DNA of 60,173 bases from Parvibaculum indicum (GCF_011762095.1 NZ_JAASQO010000019.1:1-60173), one strand, 5' to 3'; positions 25,717-35,002 are shown, numbered from the stretch's first letter. A program made the numbers and translations. Notes: generated from the letters alone by a model not told the origin.

Positions 25717-27381
25717 ATGAGCAAGCGCGTCGTTATCTGGGCCGGCGCGGCGGTCGCTATACTGATCGTCGGCTGGTTTGTGGTCTCGAAATACTGGATC
25801 TACGTGCCGGGCATGCTTGCCGAATGGCGCGACCCCATTGGGCCGGCGCAAGCTGTGGCCTGGGGCGAGGGACCGGAGACCGCAAGCATACCGGCTCGAA
25901 AGCGTGACCCGAACATCGTCGTCATTCTGGCGGACGATCTCGGCTACAACGACATCACCTTCAATGGCGGGGGCGTCGCAGATGGAGCCGTGCCGACGCC
26001 GAATATCGACTCCATTGGCCGTGACGGCGTGAATTTCACGCAAGGCTATGCGGGAAACGCCACATGTGCCCCTTCCCGTGCCGCCATCATGACCGGACGC
26101 TATGCGACCCGCTTCGGATTCGAGTTCACGCCCGCGCCGGTCGCATTCGAGCGCCTTGTCGGCACTTTCTCCAACGAGCAGCAGATTAGGAAGCCGGTGT
26201 TTCACGAGGACCGCGTGGCGGAATGGCCCGACGATCCCAACAAGCTCGGCGTCCCGGCCCGGGAGATCACGATCGCGGAACTGCTGAAGGCGGAAGGCTA
26301 CCGCACGCTGCTGCTGGGCAAATGGCATCTGGGCGGAACGCCGACATCGCGGCCGCAGTCTCAGGGCTTCGACGAGTTTCTGGGGTTCCTGCCCGGCGCC
26401 TCAATGTTTCTGGATCCGGACGATCCCCGCGTCGTCAATTCGCGCCAGGATTTCGATCCCATCGATCGCTTCCTCTGGGCCAATCTGCCTTTCGCCGTCC
26501 GCAAGGATACGGGCCCCCGCTACGCGCCGAAGGAGTACATGACCGACTATCTGGCCGACGAGGCCGTGAAGGCGATCCATGCAAACCGAAACCGGCCTTT
26601 CTTCATGTATCTCTCGTTCAATGCGCCCCATACGCCGCTCCAGGCGCTGAAGTCGGACTATGACGCCCTGTCGGGAATCGAGAACCATCGCCTGCGCGTC
26701 TATGCGGCAATGATCCGTGCGCTCGACCGTGGCGTCGGCAAGGTACTCGATCAGTTGAAGAAAGAGGGGTTGGACGAGAACACGTTGGTGATTTTCACCA
26801 GCGACAATGGCGGTGCCCACTACATCGGCCTCGACGATATCAACAAGCCCTATCGTGGCTGGAAGGCGACTTTCTTTCAGGGCGGCATTCGCGTTCCCTT
26901 CTTCATGCGCTGGCCGGTGCGTCTTCCTTCCGGGGCAAGCTATGGTGAGCCCGTCGCGCATGTGGATATCTTTGGAACCGCGGCGGCCGCCGCCGGTGCG
27001 GTCTCACCGGCGGACCGTGTCATGGACGGGCGAAACCTGTTGCCATATGTCGATGGGAAACGAGTGGAAAATCCGCACAAGTCGCTTTTCTGGCGTTCCG
27101 GCGATTACAAGGTTCTGCTGTCCGGAGACTGGAAACTGCAGGTTTCGGAGAAACCGAAAAAGGAATGGCTTTTCAATCTCCGGAAAGATCCGACGGAACA
27201 GGTCAACATGGCTGACAGCAAGCCGGACAAGCTCGCCGAGATGAAGACAAAGCTTGCCGAGGTGGATGGCGATCAGGCAAAGCCGCTCTGGCCGTCGCTG
27301 CTTGAAGGGCCGATACCGATCGATCATCCTCTGGGCGAGCCGGACAAACCGACCGACGAGTATATCTACTGGTCGAACTAA
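25717..27381 (+). CDS. Arylsulfatase-type sulfatase (type I, formylglycine)
   Basis: 554 residues, ATG 25717 after GGAGGAACAAGGG. An N-terminal membrane helix (about 5-24) anchors it facing the periplasm. The alkaline-phosphatase-superfamily sulfatase fold shows NIVVILADDLGYND (metal-binding Asp pair), the type I signature C117-A-P-S-R with IMTGRY, LLGKWHLGG, and VIFTSDNGG. Cys117 is to be oxidised to formylglycine by the enzyme encoded 15 nt downstream. It hydrolyses a sulfate ester; the substrate (aryl, alkyl or sterol sulfate) is not evident. A long linker (residues 30-62) precedes the catalytic domain. Confidence 0.94.
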   Translation: MSKRVVIWAGAAVAILIVGWFVVSKYWIYVPGMLAEWRDPIGPAQAVAWGEGPETASIPARKRDPNIVVILADDLGYNDITFNGGGVADGAVPTPNIDSIGRDGVNFTQGYAGNATCAPSRAAIMTGRYATRFGFEFTPAPVAFERLVGTFSNEQQIRKPVFHEDRVAEWPDDPNKLGVPAREITIAELLKAEGYRTLLLGKWHLGGTPTSRPQSQGFDEFLGFLPGASMFLDPDDPRVVNSRQDFDPIDRFLWANLPFAVRKDTGPRYAPKEYMTDYLADEAVKAIHANRNRPFFMYLSFNAPHTPLQALKSDYDALSGIENHRLRVYAAMIRALDRGVGKVLDQLKKEGLDENTLVIFTSDNGGAHYIGLDDINKPYRGWKATFFQGGIRVPFFMRWPVRLPSGASYGEPVAHVDIFGTAAAAAGAVSPADRVMDGRNLLPYVDGKRVENPHKSLFWRSGDYKVLLSGDWKLQVSEKPKKEWLFNLRKDPTEQVNMADSKPDKLAEMKTKLAEVDGDQAKPLWPSLLEGPIPIDHPLGEPDKPTDEYIYWSN

Positions 27382-27396
27382 GGGTGTCGGATCGCA

Positions 27397-28455
27397 ATGA
27401 CGAGGACCGCTTTGTTTGCGTGGCTGACGGGAGGAGCAGCTTTGGCGGCGCTTCTCCTGGCGGCTCTCTGGTTCGGCGGCGCCTGGAGCACGGCGGGGAT
27501 GATCTCAAGCGCGACGCTCTCTTGTCCGCATGAAACCGGTGACCGAGCCCCGCATCCCGGCATGGTCTTCGTGCCGGCCGGCGAATACCGCATGGGTGGA
27601 ATGGTCTACCCCGAAGAAGGACCGAGTATTTCCGTCGCCGTTCCCGGTTTCTGGATGGACCGCACCGAAGTAACCAATGACGAGTTTGCGGAATTCGTCG
27701 CCGCGACCGGATATGTCACAAGGGCGGAGCGGGGCGCGGACCCGCGCATGCATCCCGACCTGCCGCTGGACATGCGTGCGCCCGGTGCCGTTGTCTTCAT
27801 CATGCCGAACGATGTGAACGGTCTGGGAAACCTGTCTCAATGGTGGCAATTCGTCCCCGGTGCGAACTGGCGCCATCCAGGCGGGCCCGATACCGATAAA
27901 GAGGGGCGGGGCGCCTTTCCTGTCATGAATCTCGCCTATGAGGATGCACTGGCCTATGCCGAATGGAAGGGGAGGGAATTGCCAACCGAAGCGCAATGGG
28001 AATGGGCCGCCCGCGCCGCCGATCCGGAAACCCATCCCGACGAGCACCCCTCCCGTCAGCCTGTGGAGGCAAATACCTGGCAGGGCATCTTTCCGGTCAT
28101 CAACAAGGCCGATGACGGCTTTGTCGGGCTGGCACCCGTGGGCTGCTACAAGCCCAATGCGCTGGGCCTTTACGATATGATCGGCAATGCCTGGGAGTGG
28201 ACGTCGAGCCCCTATGCCTCACGCCATGACCATACACCTGCCGACGATTTCGATGGTGGCGGAGCGCGGGGCGATACCGCGCCGGTTGCCCGCTATGTCA
28301 TCAAGGGCGGTTCCTACCTCTGCGCGCCGAACTACTGCATGCGCTACCGCGCCGCGGCGCGTCAGCCGCAGGAAATCGATCTGCCGACAAGCCATCTCGG
28401 CTTTCGCACAGTGCTGAACGCGCCGGGGCCGGCCGGAAGTGCCCCTCAGAAATAG
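27397..28455 (+). CDS. Formylglycine-generating enzyme (SUMF1/FGE family)
   Basis: 352 residues with an N-terminal membrane helix (about 6-28), then an FGE-sulfatase domain: PGMVFVPAGEYRMGG, FWMDRTEVTNDEFAEFV, ELPTEAQWEWAARA, GNAWEWT, and the active-site segment GGSYLCAPNYCMRYRAAAR with both copper/redox cysteines (Cys309, Cys314). Retention of both Cys predicts an active enzyme rather than one of the many non-catalytic family members. It matures the neighbouring sulfatase by turning Cys117 into formylglycine. The genes are 15 nt apart. Its 3' end overlaps the convergent porin gene by 10 nt. Confidence 0.94.
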   Translation: MTRTALFAWLTGGAALAALLLAALWFGGAWSTAGMISSATLSCPHETGDRAPHPGMVFVPAGEYRMGGMVYPEEGPSISVAVPGFWMDRTEVTNDEFAEFVAATGYVTRAERGADPRMHPDLPLDMRAPGAVVFIMPNDVNGLGNLSQWWQFVPGANWRHPGGPDTDKEGRGAFPVMNLAYEDALAYAEWKGRELPTEAQWEWAARAADPETHPDEHPSRQPVEANTWQGIFPVINKADDGFVGLAPVGCYKPNALGLYDMIGNAWEWTSSPYASRHDHTPADDFDGGGARGDTAPVARYVIKGGSYLCAPNYCMRYRAAARQPQEIDLPTSHLGFRTVLNAPGPAGSAPQK

Positions 28456-29699
28456 AGCGCAACATTGAGATTGAGACGGCTCGACCAGCCGCTGTCCCGA
28501 TTGCCGGCGGCAAACGCATTGGTGAAGTCGGGACCGATATAGGCGTTGTTCTGCCCGAGCGCGATGTCGGTTGTGACATAGAGAGGGCCTTCGAAGTCGA
28601 ACCCGGCGCCGATGACCTGTTGCTGACTGTCCGAATAGCCGCTTTCGGTTTTCAGGAAGTAGCTGTAGTCGCTATAGACGGTGATGCTGTTGAGTAGACG
28701 TCCCGGGATGTCCCAGCCATGGCTGAGGCTGGCGACATAGATCTGACCGCTTGCGGCAACACGATAAGGAAAGTCGAACGCACCCATGATGACATACCGG
28801 TCGTCCTGTGTGGGCGGGTTTTCTACATCGTAGCGATAGCGGATAGCCTCCGTCTTCAGGTTCCAGTTTCCATAGTGCAGATCGGCGTGAATAGCTTGTG
28901 CGTCCTGATGGCCGTTTCGCCCGGTTATGCCATTTGGCAATAGACCGTATTGCAGCGACAGACCGGCTTCGCCATAAATGCCATTGTCGAATGCGAACGA
29001 CCGGGCAAACCGCAGATTGACCTGATGGCGTTCGCTGTTTTCGCGGACTCCATCGGAGACGATATCGTAGGAGTAGCGCGCGCTGTCATTGCTGTTGCCG
29101 CCCCAGTTCCCTTCGTCGGCAGGAAAATAGGACGCATCGAGCGTCGACCCGCCTTGTTGCCGCCGGTAGTTGATGCCCGCGTCATAGTCGTCTTCAAGGC
29201 CTGCGTAAAAGGCGAGGGAGAAAAAGAAATTGTTGGACGCGAATGGCAGCAGGCCGAAGGGCACCTTCTGGATACCCGCCTGAATTTTCTGCCGGTCGTC
29301 CAGCCGGTATCCTACCCATGCATGGTGCGGGAAATGGGTCGCCCTGTCGGTGTCGCTATAATAGTAGACACGATACTGGGCCGAACCGTCCCACCGCCCG
29401 GACTGGAAGCCGAGGTCGAGCATAACGGTGTCCAATCGCACATTTTTGGAGAGCTTCCGACGCTTCTGAGCATTCTCCCAGCTCTTGCGATAGGCATTCA
29501 CCCTGATCGCACCGCCAAGGTGAAATGAGGGGCCGGGGGCGGCGTTGTCAGGCCGGGCAATCGCGGGCGCATGCGCTTCCGAGGGAATGTCCGGATCGTC
29601 GCCTTCGCCGGATGGCTGGATAGAACTGGCATGGGCGACCCCGGCTATGGCGCATGTCGCGATGCCGGCCGCGGCGCCCAGGACGGTCTTGCAAGTCAA
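28446..29699 (-). CDS. Outer-membrane beta-barrel porin
   Basis: 417 residues starting at TTG 29699, which has GAGGAG 7 nt upstream and gives a signal peptide (LTCKTVLGAAAGIATCAIAGVAHA). A longer frame starting at 29768 would begin inside the intrinsic terminator of the neighbouring pump gene and is rejected. The mature protein alternates hydrophobic and polar residues and has many aromatic strand ends (AQYRVYYYSDTD, YVASLSHGWD, YSDYSYFLKTESGY), ending ...LNVALYF with terminal Phe, as in porins. No specific family is recognised with certainty. Convergent with the sulfatase maturation gene, it could import the substrate. Confidence 0.75.
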   Translation of the reverse strand: MTCKTVLGAAAGIATCAIAGVAHASSIQPSGEGDDPDIPSEAHAPAIARPDNAAPGPSFHLGGAIRVNAYRKSWENAQKRRKLSKNVRLDTVMLDLGFQSGRWDGSAQYRVYYYSDTDRATHFPHHAWVGYRLDDRQKIQAGIQKVPFGLLPFASNNFFFSLAFYAGLEDDYDAGINYRRQQGGSTLDASYFPADEGNWGGNSNDSARYSYDIVSDGVRENSERHQVNLRFARSFAFDNGIYGEAGLSLQYGLLPNGITGRNGHQDAQAIHADLHYGNWNLKTEAIRYRYDVENPPTQDDRYVIMGAFDFPYRVAASGQIYVASLSHGWDIPGRLLNSITVYSDYSYFLKTESGYSDSQQQVIGAGFDFEGPLYVTTDIALGQNNAYIGPDFTNAFAAGNRDSGWSSRLNLNVALYF

Positions 29700-29754
29700 A
29701 AGGGCTCCTCTGTCTTTCTGGGGCCCACCCACCTCACATGATCCTAGAAGCGAG

Positions 29755-29780
29755 AAAAGGCGGGTCAAGACCCGCCTTTT
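29755..29780. terminator. Bidirectional Rho-independent terminator after the RND pump gene
   Basis: Perfect 12-bp stem AAAAGGCGGGTC / GACCCGCCTTTT with a minimal loop, 23 nt beyond the pump stop codon. On the minus strand it ends in TTTT, terminating the padR-adaptor-pump operon before the porin gene. Confidence 0.9.
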
Positions 29781-29802
29781 CGTGTGTCTCGGCGCGACCC
29801 GC

Positions 29803-32800
29803 CTATTCCGCGGGTTGGTGCGTGTTCTTGCCGCGGCGAAGCTTGCGTTTGCCCCAGTCGGCGGCCCGCCGCATGGGCGAACCGGCGGATTGACGCCACT
29901 GGTCGGGCGCCACGAGCAGGATCGGGATCAGCACAAGCGTGAGCAGCGTGGAGAAGCCCAGACCGAAAATCACGGCGGTCGAGAGCTGCACCCACCAGGC
30001 GGCCACCGGACCGCCGATTTCGATGCTTGGGAGACCGCTCGCACTGAAGAAATCGATGTTGATCTGAAGCGCCATGGGCAGCAGGCCGAACATCGTCGTG
30101 ATCGTGGTCAGCATGATCGGCCTCAGTCGCTGTCCCGCCGTGCGCAATGTTGCTTCCACAGGTTCCATCCCGTCATGCAACAGGCGCTGATAGGTGTCGA
30201 TCAGCACGATGGAGTTGTTCACCACGATACCGGCCAGCGCCAGAATGCCCGTGCCCGTCATGATGACGGAAAAGGCCTGACCGGTAACGAGCATGCCGAG
30301 CAGCACGCCCACCGTCGAGAGGACAACCGTCGAGAGCGTCAGGAACGAGTGGTAGAAACTGTTGAACTGCGTCAGCAGGATGATGAACATCAGGAACAGC
30401 GCGCCGATCATCGCTTTGCCGAGGAAGTCGGCGGACTCAGCCTGTTCCTCGTTGGCGCCGCGATATGTCACCGTCACCGCCGGGTCGAGGTTCAGCGTCG
30501 CCATCTTCTCCTGAATCTCTCCCACCTTCTCGTTGACGTTCACCTTTACGCCCGTTTCCGGATCGACCGCCGTATTGGCCTTGACCATGATCCGGCGAAA
30601 CCCGTCGATCCGCTGGATGGTGGTCACCTGCGGTTCGGCCTCGCGTTCGACGAAATTCGAGAGCGGAACCTGCCCTTCGGGGGTCTGAACGCGGAGCTGA
30701 TCGAGCTGGTCGATCACCCGGTATTGCTCGGGAAAACGCGCACGAATATCGACTTCGTCCTGCGCGTCGTCCGGCCGGTACTTGCCGACGAGAATACCGT
30801 TGGTGACGAGCTGAATGACGGAGCCGACGGAGGTTACATCGGTGCCGAAACGGCCTGCCATTTCCCGGTCTACCGACATCACCCACTCAATGCCGGGCAG
30901 GGGACGGTCGTCCTCGATATCGATCAGTCCGGAGACGTCGTTTTCGAGGAGCTGACGCACTTGTCCGGCAGCAGTTTTCAGCTTGTCGTAGTCGATCCCC
31001 GTCAGCTGAACCTGAATGTCCTTGCCGGTGGGGGGCCCGTTCTCCTGCTTGCGGACCTCGACCTTGACGCCGGCGAGATCCGCTGTCTTGTCGCGGATTT
31101 CCTGAAGAATGATCGCGCCCTTGCGACGTTCTTCATAGGGCTTGAGCTCGATCATCAGCTGGGCGATCAGGTCTTTGGGCGTTTCGCCTCCACCGCCGCC
31201 GCCCGGCCTGTTGCCGCCTGCGCCGAGACCGGGACCCGTGGTTGTGAAGACGGTATCCACGCCGTCCGTGTTGCGGACGATCTTTTCCACCTCTTCCGAA
31301 AGCCGGAGCGTATCTTTCGCGGCGAGGTTGCCGCGGGCGCTGACCATGACGATGGCCTGTTCCGGCTCGGTATCGACGAAGAACTCGACGCCGTGATTGA
31401 ACACGCTGAATAGCGCGATCGTACTCACCAGCACCCCGAGCGTGACGAGGATAACCTTGCCGGGATGCGGCACCAGCCGGTCCAGCAAGCGGACGTATCT
31501 GCCGGTAAGCCCGGGCAGGCCGCGAATATCCCCGGTCTCCGCGCCGGCCAGCAGCTTCAGCGTGTCGCTGTCCGCGTCGTCGGCCTTGCCGAAGATGGAG
31601 CCGACGACCGGCAGGAAAATAAGGGCGGTCAGGAGTGATGCCGAGAGCACGACGATCAGCGTGATCGGCAGATAGGACATGAACTTGCCGCTGACGCCCG
31701 GCCAGAGCAGAAGCGGCAGGAAGGCTGCCAGCGTCGTCGCCGTGGACGAGGCGATCGGCCAGAACATGCGTTTGGCCGCCAGCCCATAGGCTTCCTTGCG
31801 GTGCATGCCTTCGGCCATCTTCCGGTCGGCATACTCGACCACCACGATGGCGCCGTCGACCAGCATGCCCACAGCGAGGAGCAGGCCGAACATCACCATC
31901 ATGTTGACCGTGTAGCCCGCCGTCTGCAGGAAGAAGAAGCCGATCATGAAGGAGGTCGGAATGGCGAAGCCGACCAGCAGGCCCGATCTGAGCCCGAGTG
32001 CCGCCACCACCACGATCATGACGAGCACGATGGCAAGCATGATGGAGGCCTGCAGCGAGCCGATGGAGCGGTAGATCCAGTCCGAGGCATCGAGCGAATA
32101 GTTGATCCTGATCGCCTGGGGCCAGTCCTTCGTGAAGCCTTCGACGACCTGCCGCACCTGCTGATTGTTGTCGATGATGTTGGTGCCGATGCGCTTTGTG
32201 ATCTGCAGCGCAATGGCGGGCTGTCCGTTGAACCGGGCATAACCGTCCGGGTCCTTGAAGGTGCGGCGGATATCGGCGACATCCGATAGCGTGACCACGC
32301 CTTCGCCGGACACCTTGATCGGCAGGTTCAGCACGTCTTCGCGCGTTTCGAAAAGGCCCGGCACCTTCACCGAGAAGCGGCCCTGCCCGGTATCGATATT
32401 GCCGGCGGCCACAAGCCGGTTATTGAGGCTGACCGTATTGATCAGCTCCTGCTGGGAGATGCGGTAGGATTCGAGTTTGGCCGGGTCGATTACGACTTCC
32501 AGCAGCTCGTCGCGATTGCCGACAAGGTCCGCCGAGAGAACGGTCGGAACGGCCTCGATCTCGTCCTGCAGGCTGCGCGCCGCATTGTAGAGCGTGCGTT
32601 CGGGCACATCGCCGGACAGGGTTACGACCAGGACGGGGAAAAGGGCGGTGTTGAATTCGGTAACGACAGGCTCCTCGGACTCGTCGGGAAGCTCGGCGCG
32701 CGCCTGATCGACTTTTTCGCGAACGTCCTGAAGCGCGGCTTCCTTGTCGAAGTCGACGTCGAATTCGAGCAGAATGCCGCCATACCCCTGAGCGGCGGTC

Positions 32801-33048
32801 GAGACCATCTCGTCCAGTCCCTCGAGCGACCGCAGCTCGGTCTCCATGGGACGGATCAGCAGCCGTTCCGCATCTTCCGGCGAAATGCCGTGATGGATAA
32901 TCGAGACGAAGAAGACGGGGATCGGGATATCCGGATCCGCTTCCTTGGGGATCGTCGCATAGGCCAGCGTGCCCGCCAGGATCAGCAGGATGAGCGTCGT
33001 AACGACGGTGCGCGACCGATTGAGTGCGGCGTCGATGAAATGGTTCAC
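29803..33048 (-). CDS. RND efflux pump permease (AcrB/TriC-like)
   Basis: 1081 residues, full-length RND permease: helix 1 (TVVTTLILLILAGTLAYATIP), porter domains (PIPVFFVSIIHHGISPEDAERLLIRPME), helices 2-6 and 7-12, with a Gly-rich insertion (GAGGNRPGGGGGG) in the second periplasmic loop. In helix 4 GMLVDGAIVVVEY keeps the first Asp, but the second Asp of AcrB (D408) is Gly, and in helix 10 GIVVNNSIVLIDT has Asn for the AcrB Lys, so proton relay follows a different set of residues, as in several TriC-like pumps. It overlaps the adaptor gene by 4 nt. Substrate unknown. Confidence 0.94.
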   Translation of the reverse strand: MNHFIDAALNRSRTVVTTLILLILAGTLAYATIPKEADPDIPIPVFFVSIIHHGISPEDAERLLIRPMETELRSLEGLDEMVSTAAQGYGGILLEFDVDFDKEAALQDVREKVDQARAELPDESEEPVVTEFNTALFPVLVVTLSGDVPERTLYNAARSLQDEIEAVPTVLSADLVGNRDELLEVVIDPAKLESYRISQQELINTVSLNNRLVAAGNIDTGQGRFSVKVPGLFETREDVLNLPIKVSGEGVVTLSDVADIRRTFKDPDGYARFNGQPAIALQITKRIGTNIIDNNQQVRQVVEGFTKDWPQAIRINYSLDASDWIYRSIGSLQASIMLAIVLVMIVVVAALGLRSGLLVGFAIPTSFMIGFFFLQTAGYTVNMMVMFGLLLAVGMLVDGAIVVVEYADRKMAEGMHRKEAYGLAAKRMFWPIASSTATTLAAFLPLLLWPGVSGKFMSYLPITLIVVLSASLLTALIFLPVVGSIFGKADDADSDTLKLLAGAETGDIRGLPGLTGRYVRLLDRLVPHPGKVILVTLGVLVSTIALFSVFNHGVEFFVDTEPEQAIVMVSARGNLAAKDTLRLSEEVEKIVRNTDGVDTVFTTTGPGLGAGGNRPGGGGGGETPKDLIAQLMIELKPYEERRKGAIILQEIRDKTADLAGVKVEVRKQENGPPTGKDIQVQLTGIDYDKLKTAAGQVRQLLENDVSGLIDIEDDRPLPGIEWVMSVDREMAGRFGTDVTSVGSVIQLVTNGILVGKYRPDDAQDEVDIRARFPEQYRVIDQLDQLRVQTPEGQVPLSNFVEREAEPQVTTIQRIDGFRRIMVKANTAVDPETGVKVNVNEKVGEIQEKMATLNLDPAVTVTYRGANEEQAESADFLGKAMIGALFLMFIILLTQFNSFYHSFLTLSTVVLSTVGVLLGMLVTGQAFSVIMTGTGILALAGIVVNNSIVLIDTYQRLLHDGMEPVEATLRTAGQRLRPIMLTTITTMFGLLPMALQINIDFFSASGLPSIEIGGPVAAWWVQLSTAVIFGLGFSTLLTLVLIPILLVAPDQWRQSAGSPMRRAADWGKRKLRRGKNTHQPAE

Positions 33049-34142
33049 GATGAAGCCCCGCTCTTGCTGTCGAGTTTCGCCCGAACCTTCTGCCCTTCGG
33101 TCACGTAATCCTGTCCCACGGTGATAAGGCGCACCGTTTCCGGCAGGCCGGCGACCCAGAGCCCCTCCGGCGTATCGTCCACCGGTTTCACCTCATGGAA
33201 CTGCACGCGGTCATTGTCGTCCACCGTGCGCACGCCGATGACCCCCTGGTCGTTCAGCGAGATCACCGAACTCGGCACAAGGTGCGCCATGACCGGCTGC
33301 CCGGGGACAACGATTTCCGCCGTCACGCCGGAGCGCATCTTGTGGTCCGGGTTGGGCACTTCCATCTCGACGCGAAAAGTGCGGGTCGCTTCTTCCGCCG
33401 TCTTGGCAACGAAGATGATCTTGCCTTCTTTCACCTCGCCGGTGACGAGGCGGGCAAGGCCCGTCGTGCCCGCGCGCAGGTCGCTCACCTTGTCTTCCGC
33501 CACCTGGCCGGTCACTTTCAGCGGGTCGAGCTGGACGACGAGGCCGCAGGTCTGACCGATGGCAAGGAAATCGCCGACCTCGACGTCGCGGTCGTCGAAA
33601 ATGCCGTCGAACGGCGCGACGATATCGGTATTGCCGAGTTCGACTTCCATCTGTTTGAGCTGCGCCTTGGCCGCGTCATACGCGGCCCTGGAGCCCGCAG
33701 CCTGGGTTTCGGAACGATGGCCTTTGGCGGCGAGCTTGCGCGCGGCGTCATATTCCAGCCAGCGTTGCTGCACCAGCGCCTTGGCTTCGTCGAGCCTTGC
33801 CTGACGCGCATTCACGCTGATCTTGCAGAGCGTATCGCCCTTCTTGACGCGCTGGCCCTTTTCCACGGGCAGATCGGCAACGACGCCGGCCGTTTCCGCG
33901 CGTACCTGTACGGCGCGTTTCGCCTCCGTCCGCCCGCGGATCACGATGGAGGTACGTTTCTCCGTCGCGTTCGACTTGACGATCCGGACGGCGACCAGTT
34001 CTTCCTGCTCAGCGCCGTTCTGGCCGTTCTGGCCGTTCTGCGCGGTCTGCGAGCCGCCATTGCCGGAAAAGATCAGGCCGAGACCGATCCAGACCAGAAA
34101 GACGGCGCCGATGATGAGGGCAATAAGGTATGAGCGTTTCAT
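33045..34142 (-). CDS. RND pump periplasmic adaptor (membrane fusion protein)
   Basis: 365 residues: N-terminal membrane helix (YLIALIIGAVFLVWIGLGLIF), a Gln/Asn/Gly linker with short repeats (NGQNGQNG), lipoyl halves (EKGQRVKKGDTLCKI and NTDIVAPFDGIFDDRDVEVGDFLAIGQ), an alpha-hairpin between them, a beta-barrel and a membrane-proximal domain. Only one short alpha-hairpin is present. It links the pump to an outer-membrane channel that is not encoded here. The gene lies between padR and the permease gene, in the order of transcription padR-adaptor-pump. Confidence 0.93.
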   Translation of the reverse strand: MKRSYLIALIIGAVFLVWIGLGLIFSGNGGSQTAQNGQNGQNGAEQEELVAVRIVKSNATEKRTSIVIRGRTEAKRAVQVRAETAGVVADLPVEKGQRVKKGDTLCKISVNARQARLDEAKALVQQRWLEYDAARKLAAKGHRSETQAAGSRAAYDAAKAQLKQMEVELGNTDIVAPFDGIFDDRDVEVGDFLAIGQTCGLVVQLDPLKVTGQVAEDKVSDLRAGTTGLARLVTGEVKEGKIIFVAKTAEEATRTFRVEMEVPNPDHKMRSGVTAEIVVPGQPVMAHLVPSSVISLNDQGVIGVRTVDDNDRVQFHEVKPVDDTPEGLWVAGLPETVRLITVGQDYVTEGQKVRAKLDSKSGASS

Positions 34143-34175
34143 TTAACTAACCGATTTCTGAATGTCGTATCCGGT

Positions 34176-34733
34176 TCAGGCCGGAATGCCCGCACCGTCA
34201 GGCGCTGCTTCGGGGGAGGCGGCCGCCTCGATGTCTTGTCGATGTTTTTCGAGATATTCGATGGAAGCCTTCATGACGACTTGTCCGTAGCCGAGCACGA
34301 AGCGCTTGGATGCCTGGTCAGTACCGGAGGCGAGAGCTTCCTCGATGCGGGCGAGATCTTCACGGCAACGTGCAAGATGGTCATCCACCATGTCCTTTAC
34401 GCGCTGGCCGGGCAGCATGGAGGCGAAAAGGGAAGCGAAGACGAATTCGGAGCGGTACTTGTCAGGCGACAGCGGGGACATCAGCGCATCGCGAAGTGCT
34501 TGCCGCCCTTGTTCGGTGAGCGAATAGACCTTTTTGTCCGGGCGGCCGTCTTGTGCTTCGGCGGTGCAGGTGAGCATGCCTTGCTCGGTCAGGCGTGTCA
34601 GGGCCGGGTAGATGGAGCCATAGCTTGCATCCATGAAATGGCTGAACAGGCCGTCCTCGAACAGCTTGTTGATCTCATAGCCGGTGGAGTCGCCCAGCAT
34701 GAGCGCTCCGAGGCAAAGCGTGGATACCTGCAT
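34176..34733 (-). CDS. PadR-family transcriptional repressor
   Basis: 185 residues. The winged-helix PadR domain (LGALMLGDSTGYEINKLFEDGLFSHFMDASYGSIYPALTRLTEQGMLTC ... GRPDKKVYSLTEQGRQAL) is followed by a C-terminal dimerisation helix region (Vir_act_alpha_C type; MVDDHLARCREDLARIEEAL). First gene of the operon with the RND pump, so probably an autoregulating repressor that is released by a pump substrate. The upstream dyads at 34790-34837 are likely operators. Confidence 0.9.
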   Translation of the reverse strand: MQVSTLCLGALMLGDSTGYEINKLFEDGLFSHFMDASYGSIYPALTRLTEQGMLTCTAEAQDGRPDKKVYSLTEQGRQALRDALMSPLSPDKYRSEFVFASLFASMLPGQRVKDMVDDHLARCREDLARIEEALASGTDQASKRFVLGYGQVVMKASIEYLEKHRQDIEAAASPEAAPDGAGIPA

Positions 34734-34784
34734 TGGGAGAGAAATCGCCTTGTTCCCGTGCGGAACCGATCATGAAACCGGCCG

Positions 34785-34837
34785 GTCGCCTATATTGTTC
34801 CGATATAAGCGACCTATTTAGGTCCGATATAGGTCGC
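34785..34837. promoter_or_regulatory. Overlapping dyads before padR (candidate PadR operator)
   Basis: Two overlapping inverted repeats share the central GCGACC: GGTCGCCTATAT...ATATAAGCGACC (34785-34814, one mismatch) and GCGACCTAT...ATAGGTCGC (34809-34837, perfect 9-bp arms). TCCGATATA occurs twice. They lie 50-105 nt before the padR ATG, where a repressor would cover the promoter. They differ from the ATGT-N8-ACAT form reported for some PadR proteins. Confidence 0.6.
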
Positions 34838-35002
34838 ATAAAAGGGTAACAGCGTTATTACCCGTAGAACCTGGTCGAGTGTGTTTTTTCGGTATCACCG
34901 CAGGAATGGGCCTGAAAGCTGGCCGAACGGGTACCTTCGCTCTTGTTACTAAGAATGATCCGCAATAAAAAAGGGTGGAAATAAACAGCCTCCGAGGACG
35001 AC

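Noticed and set aside
29545-31413. 622-codon plus-strand frame opposite the RND pump gene
   Set aside because: His/Arg/Gln-rich translation with no family resemblance, antisense to a clear pump gene.
34900-35002. Fur or Irr box before the Fe(3+)-type ABC operon
   Set aside because: CTAAGAATGATCCGCAAT has some resemblance but too few matches to either consensus.
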